From NCBI GenBank assembly GCA_900547645.1, contig URHP01000071.1, positions 1 through 6,972 on the forward strand: a stretch of DNA of 6,972 nucleotides, read 5' to 3'. The position numbers were made by a program, and so were the translations under genes. The stretch's first letter is position 1; every line of letters begins with the position of its first letter. Below are positions 1 through 4,776 of this stretch, piece by piece. The stretch comes from an uncultured Eubacteriales bacterium. Its GTDB lineage: Bacteria > Bacillota > Clostridia > Christensenellales > Borkfalkiaceae. The notes beneath the pieces are model-generated. The model was not told the DNA's origin. It saw nothing but the letters and a program-made list of their open reading frames with translations, and made no database searches.

Positions 1-108
1 TTTTTCCAAAGGGAGCTGCGGCGGACAGTCGTCATGTTGTTTCGGTCTTTTGAAAGTTTCAATCGTGATTTCGATGTCGATAATTTGGGAAAGACGGATG
101 CCGGTTAA
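1..108 (+). CDS. possible 3' end of an upstream gene (unidentified, partial)
   Basis: A reading frame is open from the left edge to a TAA at 106-108 and gives 35 residues ending in DNLGKTDAG. I recognise no family. It would be the C-terminus of a gene running in the same direction as the RNA/slipin unit. No terminator-like hairpin follows the stop. The opposite strand of the same bases is also open in an in-phase frame (separate entry), and codon use does not decide between them, so at most one is real. Confidence 0.25.
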   Translation, partial: FFQRELRRTVVMLFRSFESFNRDFDVDNLGKTDAG

Positions 109-172
109 GGGGTATTTTTTCTCAAAAAAACGCGCTGTAGTGCGATGAGAGCGGAAAGAAAGGCTTGGTCAT
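1..172 (-). pseudogene. alternative: 5' part of a leftward gene with an apparent frameshift (unidentified)
   Basis: On the minus strand an ATG at 172-170 follows an AGGGA element by a few bases and encodes MTKPFFPLSSHYSAFF before a TGA at 124-122. The stop comes directly after a run of seven T (A7 on the plus strand, 124-130). Skipping one base of that run opens a frame of 41 codons that continues through the window edge and includes the sequence TGIRLSQIIDIEITIETF. It could be a real gene with an indel in a homopolymer, a sequencing error or a slippage site, or it could be only the shadow of the plus-strand frame at 1-108. I recognise no domain. Confidence 0.25.
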
Positions 173-205
173 ACGATTCCCTGTCCCATTTTTTGCCCAA
201 ATTGA

Positions 206-278
206 TTATTTTGAAAAATATCAAAATAAAAAATCCGATATATTTCGAAGATTATCAAAATAATGGTAGTTAAAATAA
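206..278. repeat. repeated TCAAAATAA half-sites, possible operator cluster
   Basis: A perfect inverted repeat has arms TTATTTTGA (206-214) and TCAAAATAA (221-229) separated by 6 nt. The right arm recurs as a direct copy at 255-263; the two share the 11-mer TATCAAAATAA at 219-229 and 253-263. A one-mismatch copy, TTAAAATAA, lies at 270-278. The cluster sits just upstream of the -35 box at 312, where an activator or repressor of the RNA/slipin promoter could bind. The surroundings are very AT-rich, so part of this could be chance. No regulator gene is in the window. Confidence 0.4.
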
Positions 279-311
279 GGGAAACCGATCGCTGTTTTTT
301 CCAAAAATACC

Positions 312-340
312 TTGAATCAGTAAAATTTTTATGATATAAT
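312..340 (+). promoter_or_regulatory. sigma-A type promoter for the tRNA-like RNA and slipin unit
   Basis: The -35 box TTGAAT (312-317) and a perfect -10 box TATAAT (335-340) are separated by 17 bp, and an A/T-rich block lies upstream. Transcription is expected to start near 347. The next coding start is 799, so the transcript begins with about 450 nt of non-coding sequence containing the tRNA-like element. No sigma-54 -24/-12 promoter, the type used by RtcR-controlled RNA-repair operons, was seen. Confidence 0.7.
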
Positions 341-346
341 GTATTT

Positions 347-441
347 TGGATGAACAAGGCGGGCATATTCTTTTTGCCGCGGTGCGCGCGGGTGTCCCGT
401 AGCGTATGCCGTTCGTCTGCGGATGAGAAGGAGCATCCGTC
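347..441 (+). other. 5' leader of the non-coding transcript, with a hairpin
   Basis: This segment lies between the predicted transcription start and the tRNA-like core. It is GC-rich and contains a short CGGG/CCCG hairpin around 388-398 and a clear 6-bp hairpin CGGATG/CATCCG (420-425 and 434-439) with an 8-nt loop, AGAAGGAG. That loop looks like a Shine-Dalgarno sequence, but no start codon follows at a suitable distance. Its AAGGA could instead pair with TCCTT at 450-454 as a pseudoknot, competing with the outer helix of the tRNA-like RNA. No coding sequence is evident. Confidence 0.35.
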
Positions 442-565
442 AAATAAAATCCTTCATTGATTTCGTGGGTTCGAATCCCACACGAGAGTGATCTCGTTGA
501 CCGGAGTGGTTAACGGAAATGCCTGTCAAGCATTTTATATCGTATGTCTGTAAGGACATATTTTT
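442..565 (+). ncRNA. circularly permuted tRNA-like RNA, candidate YrlA-type Y RNA
   Basis: The parts of a tRNA appear in rotated order. A T-arm at 465-481 has a 5-bp GTGGG/CCCAC stem and the canonical loop TTCGAAT. An acceptor-like 6-bp stem, ACGAGA/TCTCGT (482-487, 492-497), is closed by GTGA, a GNRA tetraloop, instead of ending in CCA. A 3-nt linker (T498 fits U8) leads to a D-arm at 501-516, with stem CCG/CGG and loop GAGTGGTTAA carrying A14, R15, GG and A21 equivalents. The anticodon arm at 518-534 pairs AATGC with GCATT around CTGTCAA, matching U33, GUC (Asp) and A37. The natural 5' and 3' ends would leave from the variable-loop position. The flanks can pair: 450-454 with 552-556, 455-457 with 544-546, 458-461 with 539-542. 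A TATGTC/GACATA hairpin (543-560) followed by TTTTT could be its terminator. Bacterial YrlA Y RNAs are known tRNA mimics, and a slipin gene follows. No clear GNCGAA-type Ro60-binding motif was found on this strand, so the family assignment is inference while the structure is directly visible. Confidence 0.6.
543..565 (+). terminator. weak intrinsic terminator-like hairpin ending the tRNA-like RNA
   Basis: TATGTC (543-548) pairs perfectly with GACATA (555-560) around a 6-nt loop and is followed by five T (561-565). The stem is AU-rich, so termination would probably be partial. That would give a free short RNA plus read-through into slipin. The hairpin is mutually exclusive with the long-range pairing of 552-556 to 450-454. 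Confidence 0.35.
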
Positions 566-798
566 CCATTGTATGGATCAATCTCTCGCTTCGGCGTCCG
601 TGCGGCGTCTGTCTTCCGACAGATAGCCGAAATGGAGTATCGTGCCTTGCGCTTGCGGGGATACCGCGTTGTTGGCGACGCAAACCAAATGTTAAGCATT
701 CCGTTTGCGAAGGAACTCGCTCAACTGCAGGCCCGTCGTGCCTCATCGGGCGTCTGTCGGTGATTCCGGGGTTTCCCGTTATTTTAGGAGCAATGGTT
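566..798 (+). promoter_or_regulatory. highly structured untranslated leader of the slipin gene
   Basis: No convincing gene is present; the frame open upstream of 799 lacks a ribosome site at its ATG (544). Hairpins seen are: CGC-TTCG-GCG (587-596), alternative to TTCGGC/GCCGAA (590-595, 626-631) enclosing TCTGTC-TTCC-GACAGA (608-623); GTATC/GATAC (637-641, 660-664); GCGT/ACGC (666-669, 678-681), competing with CGCAAAC/GTTTGCG (679-685, 703-709), which contains AATG/CATT (688-691, 697-700); GCCCG/CGGGC (731-735, 747-751); and CGGG/CCCG (767-770, 775-778) followed by TTATTTT. The 10-mer GGCGTCTGTC occurs at both 604-613 and 749-758, so GACAGA at 618-623 has two possible partners. The Shine-Dalgarno AGGAG is at 786-790. 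This could be a second small RNA or a regulatory leader. Confidence 0.45.
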
Positions 799-1920
799 AT
801 GCAGGTTATTATTCAGGAAAATCAGAAGGGACTGCTTGTCGTGAACGGAAAATTTTCCCGTTTGCTTGGTGCGGGGCGTTACCGCGCCTTTGGAACGCGT
901 GTGATCGAAGCGATCGGGTTTAGTCCGTATGCTGTTTGTCCCGGGAAAACAGTGCCTGTTTCCGTTCTTGAAAGGAATAATGACTTTCGGGAGCAGACCG
1001 TGTGCATCGACGTACATGACGGCGAATACGTTATGCATTTTGCAGACGGCGTATTTTTGGAGTTACTGGTCACCGCGGGACGCTATTTTTTCTGGAAAGA
1101 CGTCTGTAATCATGAATTTCGCACAATAGACGTTTCTTCGCCCGAAGTTGCCGAATCATTTCCGACGGTTTATTTTGCGAAACTTGCGCCCGCACTTTAC
1201 AGTGTTGTTGAAGTACGGGAGCGGGAGAGGGCGGCGCTCTATTTCGACCGCAGATTCGTTCGGTTTCTTGAACCCGGCAAATATTACTTTTGGAAGAATG
1301 GCGTTACCGTCTCGACGGTCTCCTATCCGTCCTGTCTGGTACAGAAGGAGATTGTCGGGCAGGAGATCCTCACGGCAGACAAGGTTACTTTGCGGATCAA
1401 CTGCATCTGTGACTATGCGATCGTCGATTTTCAGCGGATCGCAGAAGAAGTGGATGACTATGATCGGCAATTGCATACCGCAGTGCAGCTTGCTCTGCGA
1501 GAGTATGTCGGGAAGTACCGTATTGACGAGATTCTGGAAAATAAAGACGGACTGACCGATTATCTTACAAACGTATTGATCGGAAAAGGAAAAGAGCTGT
1601 TTTTGGATATCCGCTGCGTGTCCGTGCGCGATATCATTCTGCCGGGAGAGATCCGCGAAATCATGAATACGGTGCTGATCGCAGAAAAGCGCGCGCAGGC
1701 AAATGTGATCGCCCGTCGCGAAGAAGTTGCGTCCACGCGTTCCCTTCTCAATACGGCGCGGTTAATGGATGAAAACGAGACGCTGTATAAGCTCAAGGAA
1801 TGGGAGTATGTGGAACGCATTTGCGAAAAGGTGGAAAGCATTCATGTGAGCGGCGGGGATTTTTCTGCGCAACTTGCGGAGTTGCTTGCCGGAAAATTGC
1901 CGGAAAAAAAGAAAAAGTGA
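799..1920 (+). CDS. slipin / SPFH (band-7, prohibitin-homology) family protein
   Basis: This encodes a 373-residue protein. ATG 799 is chosen because AGGAG (786-790) stands 8 nt before it; ATG 793 is too close. Residues 9-32 contain QKGLLVVNGKF followed by LLGAGRY, the typical bacterial slipin start. The L-x-x-G-[RK]-Y pattern recurs at about 94-99 (GRYFFW) and 160-165 (GKYYFW), suggesting repeated beta hairpins before the SPFH core (about 170-285; VTLRINCICDYAI, LREYVGKYRIDEIL). A helical, charged C-terminal part (about 285-350; EKRAQANVIARREEVASTRS) probably forms a coiled coil for oligomerisation, and the chain ends in KKKK. There is no N-terminal membrane helix, unlike eukaryotic stomatins, so it may be soluble or peripheral. 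SPFH proteins form ring-like scaffolds, and such slipins are found beside RtcB/Ro60 RNA-repair genes (family knowledge). It follows the tRNA-like RNA and ends in its own terminator. The family is confident; the cellular role is inference. Confidence 0.85.
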   Translation: MQVIIQENQKGLLVVNGKFSRLLGAGRYRAFGTRVIEAIGFSPYAVCPGKTVPVSVLERNNDFREQTVCIDVHDGEYVMHFADGVFLELLVTAGRYFFWKDVCNHEFRTIDVSSPEVAESFPTVYFAKLAPALYSVVEVRERERAALYFDRRFVRFLEPGKYYFWKNGVTVSTVSYPSCLVQKEIVGQEILTADKVTLRINCICDYAIVDFQRIAEEVDDYDRQLHTAVQLALREYVGKYRIDEILENKDGLTDYLTNVLIGKGKELFLDIRCVSVRDIILPGEIREIMNTVLIAEKRAQANVIARREEVASTRSLLNTARLMDENETLYKLKEWEYVERICEKVESIHVSGGDFSAQLAELLAGKLPEKKKK

Positions 1921-1930
1921 AGCATACGGG

Positions 1931-1957
1931 AAAAGCGGGGCATTTGCCCCGCTTTTT
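1931..1957 (+). terminator. strong intrinsic terminator of the slipin unit
   Basis: AAAAGCGGGGC (1931-1941) pairs perfectly with GCCCCGCTTTT (1946-1956) around the loop ATTT, and the U-tract is completed by T1957. It starts 10 nt after the slipin stop. Because of the A-rich start and U-rich end it would also work leftward. It separates slipin from the following membrane-protein gene. Confidence 0.9.
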
Positions 1958-1984
1958 GCGTGAAAAAGGGGGATATTGCACACA

Positions 1985-1996
1985 ATGCCGGTATGA
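1985..1996 (+). other. possible three-codon leader peptide overlapping the next start
   Basis: ATG CCG GTA TGA reads from 1985 to 1996, and its stop overlaps the next gene's ATG (1993) as ATGA. The only good Shine-Dalgarno here, the G-run at 1968-1972, is spaced for this short frame (12 nt) rather than for ATG 1993 (20 nt). Translational coupling by termination-reinitiation is possible but could be coincidence. Confidence 0.25.
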
Positions 1997-2802
1997 GACC
2001 GGCGGTCAAAAAACAGAATGCATTTGTACGGGCGTGGCACAAGGGGCGCGCGGCTTACCGCGTTTTTTCTTTCCATCGGGCAACGACGATCGCCGGAACG
2101 CTCGTGTTTTTTCTGATCATGTCGCTTGTGCCGTTTTTGTTCTGGCTGACGCTCTTGTTCGGCGAAATGCATACCGTGCTTGACAGGATCCTTGAACTTG
2201 AATTGTTCGGATGGGCGCGGGATCTGCTGTCCTTTCTCAGAAACAACGCGCAGGGGGCGACGGCGGGCGCGAGTATCTTTCTGATCGCCACGACGCTCTG
2301 GTCGAGTTCCGCGTTCTTCTATCATCTCAGACGCAGCGGGGAGATCATCTATGCGGAGCCGCGCCCGCGCAAGGGGTGGAAGGTGCGCCTTGCCGCCATC
2401 GGCATGACGTTTGCCGTGTTGCTGTTCTTTGCTGCGGCCGGCGGTCTGCTGTTGGGCGTGAGCCTTGTCACGCGTCCGCTGTCGCCGTGGATCGCCTATC
2501 CCGCCGTATATGCGGCGGTCCTGATCCTTGGTTTTTTTGCCGCGTGGCTCTTGAATGTGTACGTATGCCCGCATGCGCATTGCGCCAAAAAAGTCGCGCT
2601 GGGCAGCTTTTTGACGGCGCTTGCCTGGCTTGCCGCGTCGGGTGCGTTTTCCGTCTATCTCATGTTCGGGAACAAAGAAAAACTGTACGGCGCGCTTGCA
2701 TTGGTTATCGTGTTTCTGCTGTGGCTGTATTGGCTGATGATCTGCTTTGTCGCGGGCGTTATCTTCAACAAGCACAGAGCAAAGCCGCCGCGCTCCGTTT
2801 GA
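1993..2802 (+). CDS. YihY/BrkB (UPF0761) family inner-membrane protein
   Basis: This encodes a 269-residue polytopic protein from ATG 1993. An in-frame GTG at 1960 would add 11 residues, but it abuts the slipin terminator and has no ribosome site. About six membrane helices are visible (roughly 31-55, 88-110, 131-153, 163-187, 200-220 and 229-255). A basic N-terminal helix is followed by a segment containing LVPFLFWLTLLF. The C-terminal half carries the family pattern of a G-x-x-x-x-x-x-A-W-L-x-A-S-G helix, then F-x-x-Y, a short loop with K-L-Y-G-A-L-A, and a tryptophan/leucine-rich last helix ending VIFN. Family members are widespread; the name virulence factor BrkB and an RNase BN label are historical, and the biochemical role is not settled. 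It may have its own unrecognised promoter or depend on read-through. It converges on the lipoprotein gene. Confidence 0.8.
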   Translation: MRPAVKKQNAFVRAWHKGRAAYRVFSFHRATTIAGTLVFFLIMSLVPFLFWLTLLFGEMHTVLDRILELELFGWARDLLSFLRNNAQGATAGASIFLIATTLWSSSAFFYHLRRSGEIIYAEPRPRKGWKVRLAAIGMTFAVLLFFAAAGGLLLGVSLVTRPLSPWIAYPAVYAAVLILGFFAAWLLNVYVCPHAHCAKKVALGSFLTALAWLAASGAFSVYLMFGNKEKLYGALALVIVFLLWLYWLMICFVAGVIFNKHRAKPPRSV

Positions 2803-2823
2803 GGGGGTCGCGGCGGCTGTTTC
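2783..2823 (+). terminator. terminator hairpin overlapping the end of the yihY-type gene
   Basis: AGCCGCCGCG (2783-2792) pairs perfectly with CGCGGCGGCT (2809-2818). The loop contains the last codons and the TGA stop (2800-2802), and GTTTCC follows. The U-tract is short on either strand, so termination is probably moderate. It sits between convergent genes and may serve both. Confidence 0.6.
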
Positions 2824-2833
2824 CTGATCTGTT

Positions 2834-3292
2834 TCAAGCGCCGAATTCAGGGTGAGCCGTCAGAAAATCTTCGTTGAAATATTTGCTGCCGGCATTCGTC
2901 ATGATCATATTTTCGGAAATTATGAGAACCACAGACCAATCGCTGTCAGAAAAACCGGAAGCAGGGGCTTCATTGTTGTCGCCTGCTTCGACATGATCGA
3001 AGACGCACAGAATCGTTTCCCTGTCTTTGTCGATGACAGAATAGTCGAAATAGATCGTATACTCGCTTGGGTAATTCATGCTGCCATCCCAATATTGACC
3101 GCGCGTGTAGCGGATTCCCGTACCGTCTTTGTGGAACAGGTAATAATCGCTGTCTTCGAGCGCAGTGTCGGTCTCGACTGCGTAATATCTTTTCTCCATG
3201 GCAAGACTGCCCGCCGGAGAACATGCCGCAAGTCCCGCAATGATCGCCAAGGACATGACGGCTGTGCCCAAAAGTGCAAAAATTTTCTTCAT
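2834..3292 (-). CDS. small secreted lipoprotein of unknown function
   Basis: This encodes a 152-residue protein with a lipoprotein signal: MKK, a hydrophobic stretch to about residue 20, and the lipobox LAAC with Cys24 as the predicted lipidated residue after signal peptidase II cleavage. The mature part (about 128 residues) is acidic and rich in Tyr and Asp, with stretches such as DSDYYLFHKDGTGIRYTRG and YTIYFDYSVIDKDRETILC that suggest a small all-beta fold in which a tyrosine-rich strand is followed by a K-D-G-T-G turn. I recognise no named family. A good Shine-Dalgarno (GGGGG, about 3302-3306 on the plus strand) precedes the ATG, and a promoter lies just upstream, so it is probably monocistronic. 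It is expected on the outer face of the cytoplasmic membrane. The 477-nt frame on the opposite strand (2852-3328) is judged a shadow. Confidence 0.8.
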   Translation of the reverse strand: MKKIFALLGTAVMSLAIIAGLAACSPAGSLAMEKRYYAVETDTALEDSDYYLFHKDGTGIRYTRGQYWDGSMNYPSEYTIYFDYSVIDKDRETILCVFDHVEAGDNNEAPASGFSDSDWSVVLIISENMIMTNAGSKYFNEDFLTAHPEFGA

Positions 3293-3316
3293 CGTGCCAT
3301 TTCCCCCTTTGGGTGC

Positions 3317-3346
3317 ATTATATCATGACCGAGGCTCGCGTGACAA
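3317..3346 (-). promoter_or_regulatory. sigma-A promoter of the lipoprotein gene
   Basis: Read on the minus strand, TTGTCA (3346-3341) and TATAAT (3322-3317) are separated by 18 bp. Transcription would start about 10-12 nt before the ribosome site. The rest of the gap up to the tmcAL stop (about 3350-3466) contains nothing I can assign beyond a CGGAA/TTCCG hairpin that lacks a proper U-tract for the leftward direction. Confidence 0.65.
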
Positions 3347-3466
3347 TGGCTATGGGTTATTTTTAACGGTTGACAGGCTTCAGGATGCCGCCGCCCTTCG
3401 GTTGGTCGCTTAAGTCTGATTCTTTTTGTTGCGGAACTGCCGGCGGTATTCCGAGGGGGGAGCTGC

Positions 3467-4651
3467 TTATATGAATGCCGTTTCGAATTCGTTTGTGTGT
3501 TTTCCGGCAAGCACGTTGTACAGATCGTTGGCGCGCACGTCCGTTTCGAAGCAAGTGAGGGCGTCTTTTTTGAGAAGGGAATAGTCGCCCTTTCTGACGA
3601 TCAGGGGGAATTTCCCCGCGCCGAGGGCGGCGAGCGTCTCTTCCGCGCCCTCCTTTTTCAGAGCGAGCGTGCGGATATAGAGGGGCTCCTGCGCCCATTC
3701 CAGCGTGTTTTCCCGCGTCAGTCCCAGAAAGTTCTGCATGAGAACGCGGCGCACGCGCGCGGCGGTGTATCGTTTGGAGACCACTTTTTCCAGCATCGCA
3801 TGAAAATCCGGATTGGTGCGCGCCATGGAACGGATGCGGTTTTCCAGCCCTTCGGCGCAGTCGGGGCAGGCTGCCACGGCTTCGGCAGGGGCGGACAGCA
3901 GCGCGCACAGGGCGGCGGTCTCGTAGGGAACGGGCGCGTAGTCGAGCGCGGCGCGGTACACTGTCCCCGGCAGGTTCCCCTTCAGCGCCTTTTTTGCCTT
4001 GCGCGAGCCGTCCGCCATGGCGCCGCGCAGCGCCGTCGCCGAGGAAAAGTCCTTGAAGAGCGCCGTATCGGCGTATCCGCCGCCCACGCGGGGAACGGGG
4101 ATGGGTTCGATCGCGGCGTTTTCCGAAAGGACGGCGCGGCAGTATTCCGTTCCCAGAATGTTGTTGGGAGAGGTGAGCAGCGCTTCGTCCACGTCCGCGC
4201 CCGATGCAAGCAGCGCAGCGTTGCGCGCGCGGATATAGGAAGTGCCGTCCTTCATGTTTTCCCGGAGCGCCGCTTTGAACTGCTTGCTCTCCGAAAGCGT
4301 TGCGCGCGCCGTCTTCAGAAAGTCTTCCTTTGTGCCGCTCTCGCAGCCGAAGGCGAGCGCCGTCACGGAGGGAACGGAGGACAGGATATGCACCGCGCCG
4401 CGTGCAAACAGTTCGGCAGGGGCGACGGCAAAGGCGGCGGGCAGTTCGATCACGGCGTCCGCGCCGCCTTCGACCGCGTGCCGTGCGCGCTCGTATTTGT
4501 GGAAGACGGCAGGCTCCCCGCGCTGGGTGAAATTCCCGCTCATGATGCAGAGCACTTTGTCGCAGCCGGAAAGCCTGCGCGCTTCGGCAAGCTGGTACCT
4601 GTGTCCGTTGTGAAAGGGGTTATATTCGCAAATTACCGCACAAAATTTCAT
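3467..4651 (-). CDS. tmcAL: tRNA(Met) cytidine acetate ligase (TmcAL/YlbM family)
   Basis: This 394-residue protein is close to the usual family length of about 400. The N-terminus carries the nucleotidyltransferase signature CEYNPFHNGH (8-17) with the HxGH motif at His14-His17, then MSGNFTQRGEPA (37-48), ADAVIELP (64-71) and later SPNNILGTEY (161-170), all hallmarks of YlbM/TmcAL. Known function: it activates acetate with ATP to acetyl-adenylate and transfers the acetyl group to the wobble cytidine (C34) of elongator tRNA-Met, giving ac4C, in the cytoplasm. A weak Shine-Dalgarno (AAGGGA) precedes the ATG. The gene is divergent from pta-ackA, whose product is its co-substrate acetate. The long frame on the opposite strand (3497-4708) results from the strong GC bias at codon third positions. 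Confidence 0.93.
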   Translation of the reverse strand: MKFCAVICEYNPFHNGHRYQLAEARRLSGCDKVLCIMSGNFTQRGEPAVFHKYERARHAVEGGADAVIELPAAFAVAPAELFARGAVHILSSVPSVTALAFGCESGTKEDFLKTARATLSESKQFKAALRENMKDGTSYIRARNAALLASGADVDEALLTSPNNILGTEYCRAVLSENAAIEPIPVPRVGGGYADTALFKDFSSATALRGAMADGSRKAKKALKGNLPGTVYRAALDYAPVPYETAALCALLSAPAEAVAACPDCAEGLENRIRSMARTNPDFHAMLEKVVSKRYTAARVRRVLMQNFLGLTRENTLEWAQEPLYIRTLALKKEGAEETLAALGAGKFPLIVRKGDYSLLKKDALTCFETDVRANDLYNVLAGKHTNEFETAFI

Positions 4652-4669
4652 GTTTTTTCCCTTGTGTCC

Positions 4670-4698
4670 TTTACAATCATTGCAAAAAGGTGTATAAT
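4670..4698 (+). promoter_or_regulatory. sigma-A promoter of pta-ackA
   Basis: TTTACA (4670-4675) and TATAAT (4693-4698) have 17-bp spacing, and the start is predicted near 4705, giving a leader of about 72 nt. The -10 box forms part of the left arm of the inverted repeat at 4690-4733. Confidence 0.7.
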
Positions 4699-4733
4699 GG
4701 CAACGTGAGCGGACGTTTGTAATTATTATACAC
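4690..4733. repeat. inverted repeat framing two facing -10 boxes
   Basis: GTGTATAAT (4690-4698) and ATTATACAC (4725-4733) are perfect 9-nt inverted copies 26 nt apart. The left arm contains the pta -10 box and the right arm contains a TATAAT reading leftward for tmcAL. It could be an operator for a dimeric regulator or simply two promoters sharing the same -10 context. Confidence 0.5.
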
Positions 4734-4753
4734 GAAAACGCAAAAAAAGAAAA
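4725..4753 (-). promoter_or_regulatory. probable tmcAL promoter with a weak -35
   Basis: On the minus strand TATAAT lies at 4730-4725. The -35 position (about 4753-4748) reads TTTTCT, a poor match in a T-rich tract. Predicted transcription starts near 4718 and runs left through the pta promoter. An alternative with TTACAA and CATTAT, 17 bp apart, lies slightly further left. Confidence 0.4.
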
Positions 4754-4776
4754 GGGGTTATAGGAGAAAAAAGATC

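Noticed and set aside
169..366. 65-residue minus-strand frame in the AT-rich region
   Set aside because: It has no ribosome site and low-complexity composition, and it overlaps the rightward promoter and the repeat cluster.
465..534. Permuted tmRNA or an integration-site tRNA fragment
   Set aside because: There is no alanine-type G-U acceptor pair, no tag reading frame and no CCA. No integrase or repeated fragment is present in the window.
492..565. Canonical tRNA-Asp gene starting at the TCTCGT segment
   Set aside because: The D-arm and anticodon arm fit, but no T-arm, 3' acceptor half or CCA lies downstream. The matching T-arm and acceptor half are upstream instead.
544..798. N-terminal extension of the slipin frame from ATG 544
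   Set aside because: No ribosome site precedes 544, the translation does not resemble slipin, and the region is full of hairpins. ATG 799 has a well-placed AGGAG.
347..798. Ro60-binding motif of Y RNAs (GNCGAA type)
   Set aside because: Plus-strand matches are imperfect or wrongly placed. GTTGACC at 496-502 resembles the opposite strand of the motif but is used by the tRNA-like fold. Better GNCGAA matches occur only on the minus strand (about 408-416 and 589-596) without a matching RNA structure.
1960..1992. GTG start for the YihY-type gene
   Set aside because: It lies 3 nt after the slipin terminator with no Shine-Dalgarno and adds residues not typical of the family.
2852..3328. Plus-strand frame opposite the lipoprotein gene
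   Set aside because: The minus strand has a signal peptide, lipobox, ribosome site and promoter, whereas this frame has none of these.
3497..4708. 403-residue frame opposite tmcAL
   Set aside because: Its length is explained by GC-rich third codon positions of tmcAL. The translation is low-complexity Arg/Gly/Ala-rich, while the minus strand carries clear TmcAL motifs.
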